From Fidelibacterota bacterium (GTDB taxonomy: Bacteria > Marinisomatota > Marinisomatia > Marinisomatales > UBA8229): a stretch of DNA of 8,265 nt. The first letter of the stretch is position 1; every line of letters begins with the position of its first letter. The notes under the pieces were generated by a model that saw only the letters and a list, made by a program, of their open reading frames with translations, had not been told where the DNA came from and ran no database searches. The stretch covers positions 4,254 through 12,518 of the forward strand of contig NYYF01000007.1 of the NCBI GenBank assembly GCA_002686675.1, in the 5' to 3' direction. A program made the position numbers and the translations under genes. Shown here piece by piece: positions 1 to 7,136 of this stretch.

Positions 1-567
1 AGTTCCAAGAGTTGTCGTGAGCAATTCTTCAGTCCGAGACAGGTTAGACTTGGCGACTTCATAAAGATCCATTAATGCGTAAACCTGATCTTTAATGCGA
101 ACTTTCCCCAAATTTTTCACTAGGTAAAGATGCAATTTATTTGTTTTTTTCTGGACGGTATGCATTGCCAGGATCATAGCTTCAGCAGCTTTAGGATTTT
201 CTTTAAACTTGGCAAGTAAATCAATAGAAAATTCCATAAAGGAAAGGTCTATTGCCGCAGAGCTGGCAACGGTTTCCGCGATCGCATTTAACGCATTTGG
301 ATGATTAGTTTCAGCAAGGGACTCACCTGCTGCAAGCCGGACGTCATAAGATTGATTTGAATCCTGATAAATACCAATGAGTTCTTCCAAAGCCTGAATG
401 CGTCCATCTTGGAAAGCAGTGCGTAATTTTTCTACATCACCATGTTGAATTATTGTAATCCCTTCTTTTTCTTTCTTTCTTCCTGAAAAAGGAAGAAGCG
501 ATTTGATTTTTGAACATCCTTCAAACATCAGGATCGAAACAAGGAAAAGAATAAGTATTTTATTCAT
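1..567 (-). CDS. Probable lipoprotein with HEAT-like helical repeat, 3' end outside the window
   Basis: I do not recognise a named family. The frame is open for 189 codons from an ATG at 567 (minus strand) to the window edge, so the C-terminus is missing. Residues 1-17 form a short hydrophobic signal (NKILILFLVSILMF) ending in MFEGC, with Cys18 as a plausible lipidation site. The lipobox is imperfect: Phe at -3 and Glu at -2 are unusual. Ser19 after the Cys would favour outer-membrane retention under E. coli rules. A basic, proline-containing linker follows (about 22-38). The rest is predicted alpha-helical, and residues 76-89 (VRLAAGESLAETNH) look like a HEAT/Armadillo-type helix turn, which suggests a protein-binding scaffold. 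The start codon lies inside the end of the upstream phosphoesterase gene (8-bp overlap), so the two are probably co-transcribed and translationally coupled. Function unknown; a periplasmic or outer-membrane-anchored role is inferred. Confidence 0.8.
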   Translation of the reverse strand, partial: MNKILILFLVSILMFEGCSKIKSLLPFSGRKKEKEGITIIQHGDVEKLRTAFQDGRIQALEELIGIYQDSNQSYDVRLAAGESLAETNHPNALNAIAETVASSAAIDLSFMEFSIDLLAKFKENPKAAEAMILAMHTVQKKTNKLHLYLVKNLGKVRIKDQVYALMDLYEVAKSNLSRTEELLTTTLGT

Positions 568-1300
568 CGGTCTCCCAAAACTTTAAGGATAAATCATTTC
601 CGTTGAAATATCCATATGTAAAATAATGAATCCAATCACCAAGAATCAAAAGCTTTCCACCGTTTATCATTTTTTCTGTTGCTTGGTGATAATGTCCGGT
701 AATAACATAATCAAATCCATTGGTTATATATGGTTTTGAAAATACCTCCAACTCACTGAGAATTCGTTCATTGTATTTATCAGAGTGCTCATAATGCTGA
801 CCTTTCTTTGAAATCCAATTGGCAATGCTGTACCCAATGGTTGGATGCACCCAACGATACAGCCAGATAAAGACCGGATTTCTGATGATCATTTTTAACA
901 ACCGATATCCTCTATCCCAGGATAGAATTCCGTCACCATGGGTCAGGTAGAATTTTTTTCCGTTGACTTCAACAACTGTGTCATCAGTGTAGGTTTTATC
1001 AAACAGTTTCTCCGAAATAAAATCCTGAAACCAATAATCGTGGTTCCCAGCCATAAAATGCAGTGCAACACCTTTATTTTTAAGATGAAAAAGTTCATGA
1101 TACAGTTGAAAATACATCTTGGGAATCAAATGAGGATATTCGAAATAGAAATCAAAAAGGTCTCCTAAAATAAATAGAGTACCTCCCGTATGGGCAACGT
1201 GATGGAAGAACTGGAATAACTTCTGTTGTTTTTGATGTTCCTCTTTGGATGACTGTATTGCCAAATGGGCATCAGAAATAAAATAGACAGGTGAATGCAT
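560..1300 (-). CDS. LpxH-like UDP-2,3-diacylglucosamine diphosphatase (calcineurin-like metallophosphoesterase)
   Basis: The 246-residue protein carries the full set of binuclear metallophosphoesterase motifs in order: Asp10-x-His12 (SDAHL), Gly-Asp47 (LGDLFDFYFE), Asn86-His87-Asp (AGNHDYW), His121 (THGD) and His203-x-His205 (GHYHQ). Its length and the GDLFDFYFE context match LpxH-type enzymes. These cleave UDP-2,3-diacylglucosamine to lipid X and UMP at the inner face of the inner membrane, in lipid A synthesis. E. coli LpxH has GNRD where this protein has GNHD, so it belongs to the LpxH-like branch seen outside Gammaproteobacteria, and substrate identity is inferred from family. Hydrophobic and aromatic residues at about 135-165 may form the acyl-chain or membrane-contacting cap. 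The ATG at 1300 places the first motif at residue 8, as is usual. No clear Shine-Dalgarno precedes it; a 6-bp inverted repeat sits directly upstream instead. A less specific phosphoesterase role is the main alternative. Confidence 0.82.
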   Translation of the reverse strand: MHSPVYFISDAHLAIQSSKEEHQKQQKLFQFFHHVAHTGGTLFILGDLFDFYFEYPHLIPKMYFQLYHELFHLKNKGVALHFMAGNHDYWFQDFISEKLFDKTYTDDTVVEVNGKKFYLTHGDGILSWDRGYRLLKMIIRNPVFIWLYRWVHPTIGYSIANWISKKGQHYEHSDKYNERILSELEVFSKPYITNGFDYVITGHYHQATEKMINGGKLLILGDWIHYFTYGYFNGNDLSLKFWETDE

Positions 1301-1301
1301 A

Positions 1302-1317
1302 AGTAAGAAAACTTACT
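1302..1317. promoter_or_regulatory. Inverted repeat abutting the start codon of the LpxH-like gene
   Basis: AGTAAG-AAAA-CTTACT is a perfect 6-bp inverted repeat with a 4-nt loop. In the minus-strand transcript it ends 1 nt before the AUG at 1300, where a ribosome binding site would be. It could be an mRNA hairpin that limits initiation or a small protein operator. No purine-rich Shine-Dalgarno is visible in that leader. The stem is AT-rich and short, so chance is possible. Confidence 0.35.
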
Positions 1318-1383
1318 GCTACCCAAGGATTAAGACAAATTAAAATGTTATGCGTAACTTTATCTTGAAAATACGATTGGTTT

Positions 1384-1414
1384 ATCTTAACCTATTGTAA
1401 ATTAATAGTGTCAA
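1384..1414 (-). promoter_or_regulatory. Possible sigma70-type promoter for the LpxH-like gene and lipoprotein
   Basis: On the minus strand a perfect TTGACA (1414-1409) is followed after 19 bp by TAAGAT (1389-1384), a 4/6 match to TATAAT; TTAAGA with an 18-bp spacer is an alternative register. Transcription would start near 1377, giving a leader of roughly 75 nt before the ATG at 1300. It lies in the divergent region where a promoter for this gene pair is expected. The long spacer and weak -10 keep confidence low. I found no convincing promoter for the plus-strand gene in the same region. Confidence 0.35.
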
Positions 1415-1433
1415 ATGTAATGTAGATATAACA

Positions 1434-4400
1434 ATGAACCATAGATTCATATTATTAGCTTTTCTTTGCATTCAGATTGTTTTTGGGCAGTCTTTTGGAA
1501 AAAATAAAGTTCAATACAGGGACTTTGACTGGAAATTTATTAAGTCTCCCCATTTTGATATTTATTATTATGCAAATGAATTTGAGCTGGCAGAGTTTAC
1601 GGCAAATGCAGCGGAAGAAGCATATGAACAAATTTCGATCCACCTTCGATGGACATTAAAAAAACCGGTTTCAGTCATTGTATATAATTCTCACAATGAC
1701 TTTCAACAAACAAATGTAGTGGATACGTACATGTCTGAAGGAATTGGTGGGGTCACAGAATTATTTAAGAACCGTGTGGTATTACCATTTGATGGATCTT
1801 ATAAAGAATTCAGGCATGTTATTCACCATGAACTGGTTCACGCTGTAATCAACGATATGATTTATGGAGGGAACATTCAGGGAATCATTTCAGGGAGGAT
1901 TAGGCTCAATATACCTCTTTGGACTAATGAAGGGCTTGCAGAATATCTCTCTTCCAATTGGGATACTAAAGCGGATATGATTATTCGAGATATGGCAATT
2001 CATGACGAAATACCTCAGGTGAAAAGGTTGGAATCTTACATGGCCTATAAGGGTGGGCAATCAGTGTGGCGATTTATTTCTGAAAAATATGGCCGTGAAA
2101 AAGTTGGTGAGATATTTACCAAAATGAAAAAGTATCAGAATGCTGAAAAAGGGTATGAAAAAGCTCTGGGCTTTGATTTTGAAGAACTGAGTAAACAATG
2201 GAAAAAATATTTGAAGAAAGAGTACTGGCCGGATGTGGTTGGACGGGATGAACTTGAAGATATCTCCAAACAATTGACTGACCATAAAGAAAAAGGAAAT
2301 TTTTATAATATTTCTCCGGCACTCTCTCCAGATGGAAGCAAAATTGCGATCTTGTCAGACCGGGAGGGCTATGCGGACATTTATCTGATTGATGCCTTGA
2401 GTGGGAAGGTAATCAGGCGGCTAGTTAAGGGGAACCGCTCTATTGATTTTGAAGAATTGAAATGGCTTCAACCGGGGATATCCTGGGCGCCCGACAGTAA
2501 AAAAATTGTGATCGCATCTAAAGCAGGAAAAGGAGATGTCTTTCATTTAATTGATGTAGCCAGCGGGAAATCTGAAAAAATATCCCTTGAATTGGATGGA
2601 CTTTTTACCGCTTCGTGGAGTCCGGATGGAAAGCAGCTGGCTTTTATTGGGAATAATGGCAGAGCGAGTGATATTTATCTCTATGATTTTTCCACAAAAA
2701 AATTAGTGAATTTGACTGATGATATTTTTTCTGATTCAGAACCAGTCTGGAGCCCGGATGGGAAGAAAATCGCTTTCATTTCTGATCGTGATGATTACCT
2801 TCGGGTTGATGCAGACAACACAACTGGTGAGACTCTTGAAGTAGATATGTTTACACATGATTTCTCGCAAGATGATATCTATGTAATAGATGTACAGACA
2901 AAAGAGATTATTCGGGTCACCAATACAGATTACAATGAAAACTATCCTGTTTGGATGCATAAAAGAAATGCCCTTTTTTTTACGGCAGACTATAACGGTG
3001 TGTGGAATATATTTTATCGTGATCTGGATTCAGGCACACAGATACCGGTCAGCAATGTATTAACTGGAATTCAGCAATTGAGTTTATCAAATGATGATCA
3101 GCTCCTGGTGTTTGCTGGTTACAGTAAAGGCGGGTGGGATATTTATAGTTTGACGAATCCAGGAGGATTATCTAAAAAGAAAATCCCGTTGACGAATTAT
3201 ATACAAAATAAGGATCAAGATGAATCATTAGCTGATCTTAGATGGAATAAAAATAAACAAATGAAAAGCAGTAGAGGTGCGGATGATTATTCTCAATATA
3301 TTTTTGCACGGCAATATGATCAATACAATAGTACGATTCTAAACCAGAGCGAAGAAAAAAGGAGTGCGTTTCATGATAGTCTTCGGCAAGATGATACGTA
3401 TCTTCCTCAGTTATACAAAACGCATTTTACCCTGGATATGATCGGGGGCAATATGATGATCAGCAGTGTGTTTGGAGCTCAGGGGATGACATATTTTTCT
3501 TGGAGCGATTTAATGGGGGATCATAAAATATTTTTTGGGACTGAAATGGTTTTGACCCTTGAAAATAGCGACTATTTTCTATCCTATGCGTATTTAAAAA
3601 ACCGGACTGACCTTTACTTTAATTTTTTTCAAACTGCTAATTTTTTCTCATTAGGCTATTATAGTTTTGGAAGACTGCGCCATGTTGGAATTGGGAGTTT
3701 TCTATCCCACCCATTCAATCGTTTTAACCGAATTGACGTGGGGTTGTCATACCATAGTTTTAGTTATGAAGTTTTTAAGGAGACTTACCCCGGAGAGTAC
3801 ACCATCGATTCTGAAGAAAAATTGTCAACCGTTTTGCCTATGGTAAGCTGGATCTATGATAATTCTGTTTTTGGATACACAGGGCCATTGGATGGATTCC
3901 GTCAAAATATTTCTGTAACCGCCACACCAGGGATTGGTACGGGAAAAATTAAATTTCAGACAGTGATATGGGATATACGTAAATATATTAGGATTTGGAA
4001 ATATTATGCGTTTGCAGGGCGCTTAATGATTGGCAAAAGCATGGGGCATGATCCACAGAAATTTTTTCTTGGAGGGGCACATAATTGGTATTTTGGGCGA
4101 GGAGAAACCGATGGAAAAGACGATTCAGGTCAGTTTAGAGAAGTGATGCTGGATGAGGATAAGGATGGTAATGACCTGTTGAAGGATATCTATTTTAGTG
4201 AATATGCCATGCCGGTTCGGGGAGCACGTTATGCCGAGCGGACGGGAACAAATGTTGCCCTGGCTAATTTTGAATTTCGATTTCCTTTTATTTTTGCGTT
4301 TGGACCTCCTTCCAGAGTGGCAGCCACTTATTTGTTTGGACACGCCTTCTTAGATGTTGGTGCTGCCTGGGATGATTTTGATGAGTTCAATGACCAACCA

Positions 4401-4544
4401 TCTCCAAAAGTAGCAGGATTTGGAATAGGATTCAAACTTTTCACACCGCTGGGATTACTCCGGGTTGATACAGCCTGGGATATAAAACCAGGCGGCAGTT
4501 ATTCACGGCCACAGTATCTTTTTTCCTTTGGTCCTGATTGGTAG
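1434..4544 (+). CDS. Secreted gluzincin peptidase / TolB-like beta-propeller / Omp85-type barrel fusion
   Basis: The 1036-residue protein has three parts after a Sec signal peptide (about 1-19, cut near VFGQS). Residues about 30-265 resemble the peptidase MA family: HELVH at 132-136 gives two zinc ligands and the catalytic Glu133, and NEGLAEY at 165-171 supplies Glu166 as third ligand, the gluzincin arrangement. Residues about 290-580 contain PD40/TolB-type propeller blades with repeated SPDG(K/S)KIAF and DIY-ID motifs near 298, 352, 396, 440, 506 and 553; blade 4 carries an acidic insertion (about 452-478). Residues about 660-1036 resemble the Omp85/BamA barrel: FFLGG at 877, VRG at 928-930 (the loop 6 signature), FTPLGLLRVD at 1003-1012 and a terminal aromatic Trp. 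No POTRA domains are present. It is probably an outer-membrane protein with a periplasmic protease and propeller; substrate unknown. The start has no evident Shine-Dalgarno, but the signal peptide begins at once. Confidence 0.85.
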   Translation: MNHRFILLAFLCIQIVFGQSFGKNKVQYRDFDWKFIKSPHFDIYYYANEFELAEFTANAAEEAYEQISIHLRWTLKKPVSVIVYNSHNDFQQTNVVDTYMSEGIGGVTELFKNRVVLPFDGSYKEFRHVIHHELVHAVINDMIYGGNIQGIISGRIRLNIPLWTNEGLAEYLSSNWDTKADMIIRDMAIHDEIPQVKRLESYMAYKGGQSVWRFISEKYGREKVGEIFTKMKKYQNAEKGYEKALGFDFEELSKQWKKYLKKEYWPDVVGRDELEDISKQLTDHKEKGNFYNISPALSPDGSKIAILSDREGYADIYLIDALSGKVIRRLVKGNRSIDFEELKWLQPGISWAPDSKKIVIASKAGKGDVFHLIDVASGKSEKISLELDGLFTASWSPDGKQLAFIGNNGRASDIYLYDFSTKKLVNLTDDIFSDSEPVWSPDGKKIAFISDRDDYLRVDADNTTGETLEVDMFTHDFSQDDIYVIDVQTKEIIRVTNTDYNENYPVWMHKRNALFFTADYNGVWNIFYRDLDSGTQIPVSNVLTGIQQLSLSNDDQLLVFAGYSKGGWDIYSLTNPGGLSKKKIPLTNYIQNKDQDESLADLRWNKNKQMKSSRGADDYSQYIFARQYDQYNSTILNQSEEKRSAFHDSLRQDDTYLPQLYKTHFTLDMIGGNMMISSVFGAQGMTYFSWSDLMGDHKIFFGTEMVLTLENSDYFLSYAYLKNRTDLYFNFFQTANFFSLGYYSFGRLRHVGIGSFLSHPFNRFNRIDVGLSYHSFSYEVFKETYPGEYTIDSEEKLSTVLPMVSWIYDNSVFGYTGPLDGFRQNISVTATPGIGTGKIKFQTVIWDIRKYIRIWKYYAFAGRLMIGKSMGHDPQKFFLGGAHNWYFGRGETDGKDDSGQFREVMLDEDKDGNDLLKDIYFSEYAMPVRGARYAERTGTNVALANFEFRFPFIFAFGPPSRVAATYLFGHAFLDVGAAWDDFDEFNDQPSPKVAGFGIGFKLFTPLGLLRVDTAWDIKPGGSYSRPQYLFSFGPDW

Positions 4545-4597
4545 AAAAGAAGAGCAAATCCTTTAATTGAAATATAAATATTAACCCTGCCAGCTTT

Positions 4598-5950
4598 GTG
4601 AAATCAGCAGTGAAAACGGCATTTCTGTGTTCAGGATGCGGGAATGATTTTCCCAAGTGGCATGGTCAATGTCCAGCATGCAATGAATGGGGAACCCTTA
4701 GTGAATTCAAAATTTCAAAAAGGTCTAAAAAGACTGTAAGTGAAAAAAGGCGGAAGCCCGCATCCCTGGCTGAAATCCTGTATAAGCAATCTACAGAACG
4801 GTTTTCAGCAAAACTTCAAGAGGTGGACCGGGTTCTGGGTGGGGGTTTACTGAAAGGATCGGTCATCCTTCTTGGAGGAAACCCTGGGATAGGGAAATCA
4901 ACTCTTGCTCTCCAGATTGTTGTGGGATGCGGAGTGCCGTCTTTGTTTGTATCTGCAGAAGAAAGTGAGGATCAGGTTGCCATGCGGGCAGAACGATTGA
5001 ATATTCAATCTGATGACTTGCAAATTTCCGGTGAAAACCAGATAGAAAGAATTGTAGAACACGTTTCTTTGTTGAAGCCAGAGTTGGTTATTATAGATTC
5101 AATTCAGACTGTGTTCGGTATGGGAATTGATTCTCTTCCCGGGTCTCCTACCCAGATTCGGGAAAGCGGTCAACAATTGCTTCAGATGGCCAAACAGAGA
5201 GGTGTCTCCGTAATTATTATAGGTCATGTGACCAAGGAAGGTGTTATTGCTGGGCCTAAAATGCTCGAACATATGGTTGATACTGTTCTGTATCTTGAAG
5301 GAGATGGACGCTATGACCATCGAATCCTCCGATGTGTAAAAAATCGATTTGGTGCGACAAACGAAGTTGGCATTTTTATGATGGATGAAAAAGGACTCAT
5401 GGAAGTCAGCAACCCTTCGGAGCTATTTCTTGGAGAGCGGTCAACCAATGTAGCCGGGACAGCTATTTATCCTTCATTAGAAGGCACAAGGCCGATCTTG
5501 GTAGAAGTGCAGGCACTGGTGTCTACCGCAAATTTTGGCACTCCTCAGCGGAATGTGAACGGATTTGATTATCGACGCTTATCAATGCTTTTAGCGGTAC
5601 TCGAAAAAAGGATGAAAATTATTATAGGGACTAGGGATGTGTTTGTAAATCTTGTTGGAGGGCTGAAAGTAAATGATCCAGCGGCAGACCTTGGCATTGT
5701 CAGCGCAGTAGCATCCAGTGCAATGGAAAAGGTAATTCCGCCTGACTTTGTCCTTATAGGAGAAGTGGGGTTGACCGGTGAAGTGAGATCGGTCGGTCAA
5801 TTGAAAAAACGCCTAAAAGAAGCAAAAGCCCTTGGGTTTACTCAGGCATTGATTCCTCATTCCAGCAAACAATCCATAAAGCCTCTTCCAAAAGGTTTGA
5901 CAGTCAAACCTGTTGCCACTGTTCAGGAAGCGTTTAATATTCTGTTCTGA
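4598..5950 (+). CDS. radA: DNA repair protein RadA (Sms), branch-migration helicase
   Basis: RadA is a hexameric RecA-like ATPase that drives branch migration of recombination intermediates and extends D-loops with RecA. All parts are present in 450 residues: an N-terminal C4 zinc finger (Cys11, Cys14, Cys25, Cys28; CSGCGN and CPAC), Walker A GGNPGIGKST at 93-102, Walker B LVIIDS at 163-168, the RadA-specific KNRFG at 248-252, and a C-terminal Lon-protease-like domain (about 270-450) with GEVGLTGEVRSVG at 388-400. Length matches the usual 450-460. The start is a GTG; it puts the first zinc-finger Cys at residue 11, exactly as in E. coli RadA. An alternative GTG at 4610 would shorten the protein by four residues. 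No clear Shine-Dalgarno is seen. The gene follows the barrel gene after 53 bp and is followed at once by tgt, so co-transcription with tgt is likely. Confidence 0.97.
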   Translation: MKSAVKTAFLCSGCGNDFPKWHGQCPACNEWGTLSEFKISKRSKKTVSEKRRKPASLAEILYKQSTERFSAKLQEVDRVLGGGLLKGSVILLGGNPGIGKSTLALQIVVGCGVPSLFVSAEESEDQVAMRAERLNIQSDDLQISGENQIERIVEHVSLLKPELVIIDSIQTVFGMGIDSLPGSPTQIRESGQQLLQMAKQRGVSVIIIGHVTKEGVIAGPKMLEHMVDTVLYLEGDGRYDHRILRCVKNRFGATNEVGIFMMDEKGLMEVSNPSELFLGERSTNVAGTAIYPSLEGTRPILVEVQALVSTANFGTPQRNVNGFDYRRLSMLLAVLEKRMKIIIGTRDVFVNLVGGLKVNDPAADLGIVSAVASSAMEKVIPPDFVLIGEVGLTGEVRSVGQLKKRLKEAKALGFTQALIPHSSKQSIKPLPKGLTVKPVATVQEAFNILF

Positions 5951-5954
5951 AGTA

Positions 5955-7079
5955 TTGCAATTTACTCTTTTACATTCTGACAAAGAAACTTCAGCCAGGA
6001 CTGGTATTATTCAAACGGATCATGGTGAAATTCCTACACCAGCCTTCATGCCGGTGGGTACATTAGGAGTAGTAAAAACATTTTCTCCCCAGGAATTGAA
6101 GGACCTTGGCACTGATATCATTTTGGGAAATACTTACCATCTTTATTTGAGGCCGGGGGATAAAATTATAAAGGATGCCGGAGGGCTGCATTCCTTTTCA
6201 AGCTGGAAAGGACCGATTTTAACAGACAGTGGCGGATTTCAGGTGTTTTCACTAGCAAGATTAAATAAAATATCTGATGGGGGTGTCGAGTTTCAATCAC
6301 ATTTGGATGGGAGCAGTCATTTTTTTACACCGGAAAAATCAATGAGCATTCAAAGAAATTTGGGTGCTGATATCATTATGGCTTTTGATGAATGTCCTCC
6401 TGGAAATGTGGATAAAGAAACAGCCATGAAGGCAGTTAAAAGAACTAATAAATGGGCAGAGTCTTGTGTGAAATATTTGAAAGAAAACCCACCGCATTAT
6501 GATTGGAATCAAACTTTTTTCCCTATTATCCAGGGTAATGTGTATCCGGAATTAAGAAAACAAAGCATACAGGAACTATGTTCGTTATCAAGGTGCGGGA
6601 TAGCAATCGGCGGACTGGCAGTTGGGGAAGCAAAGTCCGCCATGCTTGAAATGGTCCATTTATGTACAGAGAATCTTCCAATGGAGCAGCCGCGATATTT
6701 GATGGGTGTGGGTAAACCTGCGGATCTTGTTAGAACCATAGGTATGGGGGTAGATATGTTTGATTGTGTGATACCTACAAGGAACGGAAGAAACGGTCAT
6801 ATTTTTACCGAAGATGGTATCATTAATATTAAAAATGGAATGTATAAAAATGATTTTTCTCTCGTGGATGAAAAAAGTGATTCTCCTTTTGGTGTACGAT
6901 TTTCAAAGGCTTATGTGCGTCACTTATTTAATATAAATGAAATTTTAGGAGTGAGGATTACCAGTGCTTTGAATATTGCTTTTTATATGAAATTAATGAA
7001 AACGATCCGATCAAAAATAGAATGTGGTGAATTTTTCAAATGGTCAAAATTATTCCTTGAAAAATGGGATAATGATTAA
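5955..7079 (+). CDS. tgt: tRNA-guanine(34) transglycosylase (preQ1-type) lacking the zinc-site ligands
   Basis: Tgt exchanges guanine 34 for preQ1 in the anticodon of tRNA-Asp, -Asn, -His and -Tyr, an early step to queuosine. I chose the TTG at 5955: it begins QFTLLHSD, matching the family N-terminus (M-x-F-x-L), and gives 374 residues (E. coli 375). The frame is open further upstream to a TTG at 5913 inside radA, but those residues match nothing in the family. Conserved features include FMPVGT (31-36), general base Asp91 in LTDSGGFQ, DECPPG (145-150), GGLAVGE (219-225, with the bacterial preQ1-pocket Val) and nucleophile Asp270 in DMFDCVIPTRNGRNG. A gapless alignment to E. coli shows that the zinc ligands Cys302, Cys304, Cys307 and His333 are replaced by Ser308, Ser310, Gly313 and Leu339, while the flanking RHLF and NEILG motifs are kept. 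The gene starts 4 bp after radA stops, so translation is probably coupled. Confidence 0.93.
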   Translation: MQFTLLHSDKETSARTGIIQTDHGEIPTPAFMPVGTLGVVKTFSPQELKDLGTDIILGNTYHLYLRPGDKIIKDAGGLHSFSSWKGPILTDSGGFQVFSLARLNKISDGGVEFQSHLDGSSHFFTPEKSMSIQRNLGADIIMAFDECPPGNVDKETAMKAVKRTNKWAESCVKYLKENPPHYDWNQTFFPIIQGNVYPELRKQSIQELCSLSRCGIAIGGLAVGEAKSAMLEMVHLCTENLPMEQPRYLMGVGKPADLVRTIGMGVDMFDCVIPTRNGRNGHIFTEDGIINIKNGMYKNDFSLVDEKSDSPFGVRFSKAYVRHLFNINEILGVRITSALNIAFYMKLMKTIRSKIECGEFFKWSKLFLEKWDND

Positions 7080-7124
7080 CAAATTAACCTTGATTGAACT
7101 GTGAAAAAGAAATTCACAAATAAA

Positions 7125-7129
7125 GAGGG
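7125..7129 (+). promoter_or_regulatory. Ribosome binding site of the Nudix gene
   Basis: GAGGG lies 7 nt before the ATG at 7137 and is one of only two clear Shine-Dalgarno sequences in the window. It supports this start and shows that the organism uses SD-led initiation for at least some genes. Confidence 0.7.
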
Positions 7130-7136
7130 TAAATAA

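Noticed and set aside
938..1168. 76-codon plus-strand frame opposite the LpxH-like gene
   Set aside because: It is antisense to a gene with a full set of catalytic motifs, shows no recognisable domain and has no supporting signals.
1365..1432. Sigma70 promoter for the plus-strand barrel gene (TTGAAA at 1365 or TTGTAA at 1395)
   Set aside because: TTGAAA has only a 3/6 -10 match (TAACCT) at 17 bp, and TTGTAA/TAATGT would leave an almost leaderless transcript. In such AT-rich sequence these matches are not informative.
4598..4681. Loss of the RadA zinc finger parallel to that in Tgt
   Set aside because: Checked because of the Tgt result, but Cys11, Cys14, Cys25 and Cys28 are all present, so zinc-site loss is specific to Tgt in this window.
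5913..5954. N-terminal 14-residue extension of Tgt from the TTG at 5913
   Set aside because: It overlaps radA by 38 bp, matches nothing in the Tgt family and would lengthen a protein that already has the normal size from 5955.
7100..7118. CRP-like operator TGTGA...TCACA between tgt and the Nudix gene
   Set aside because: The half-sites are separated by 9 bases, not the 6 that CRP family sites require. It may be a weak hairpin, but the stem is only 6 bp and no uridine run follows.
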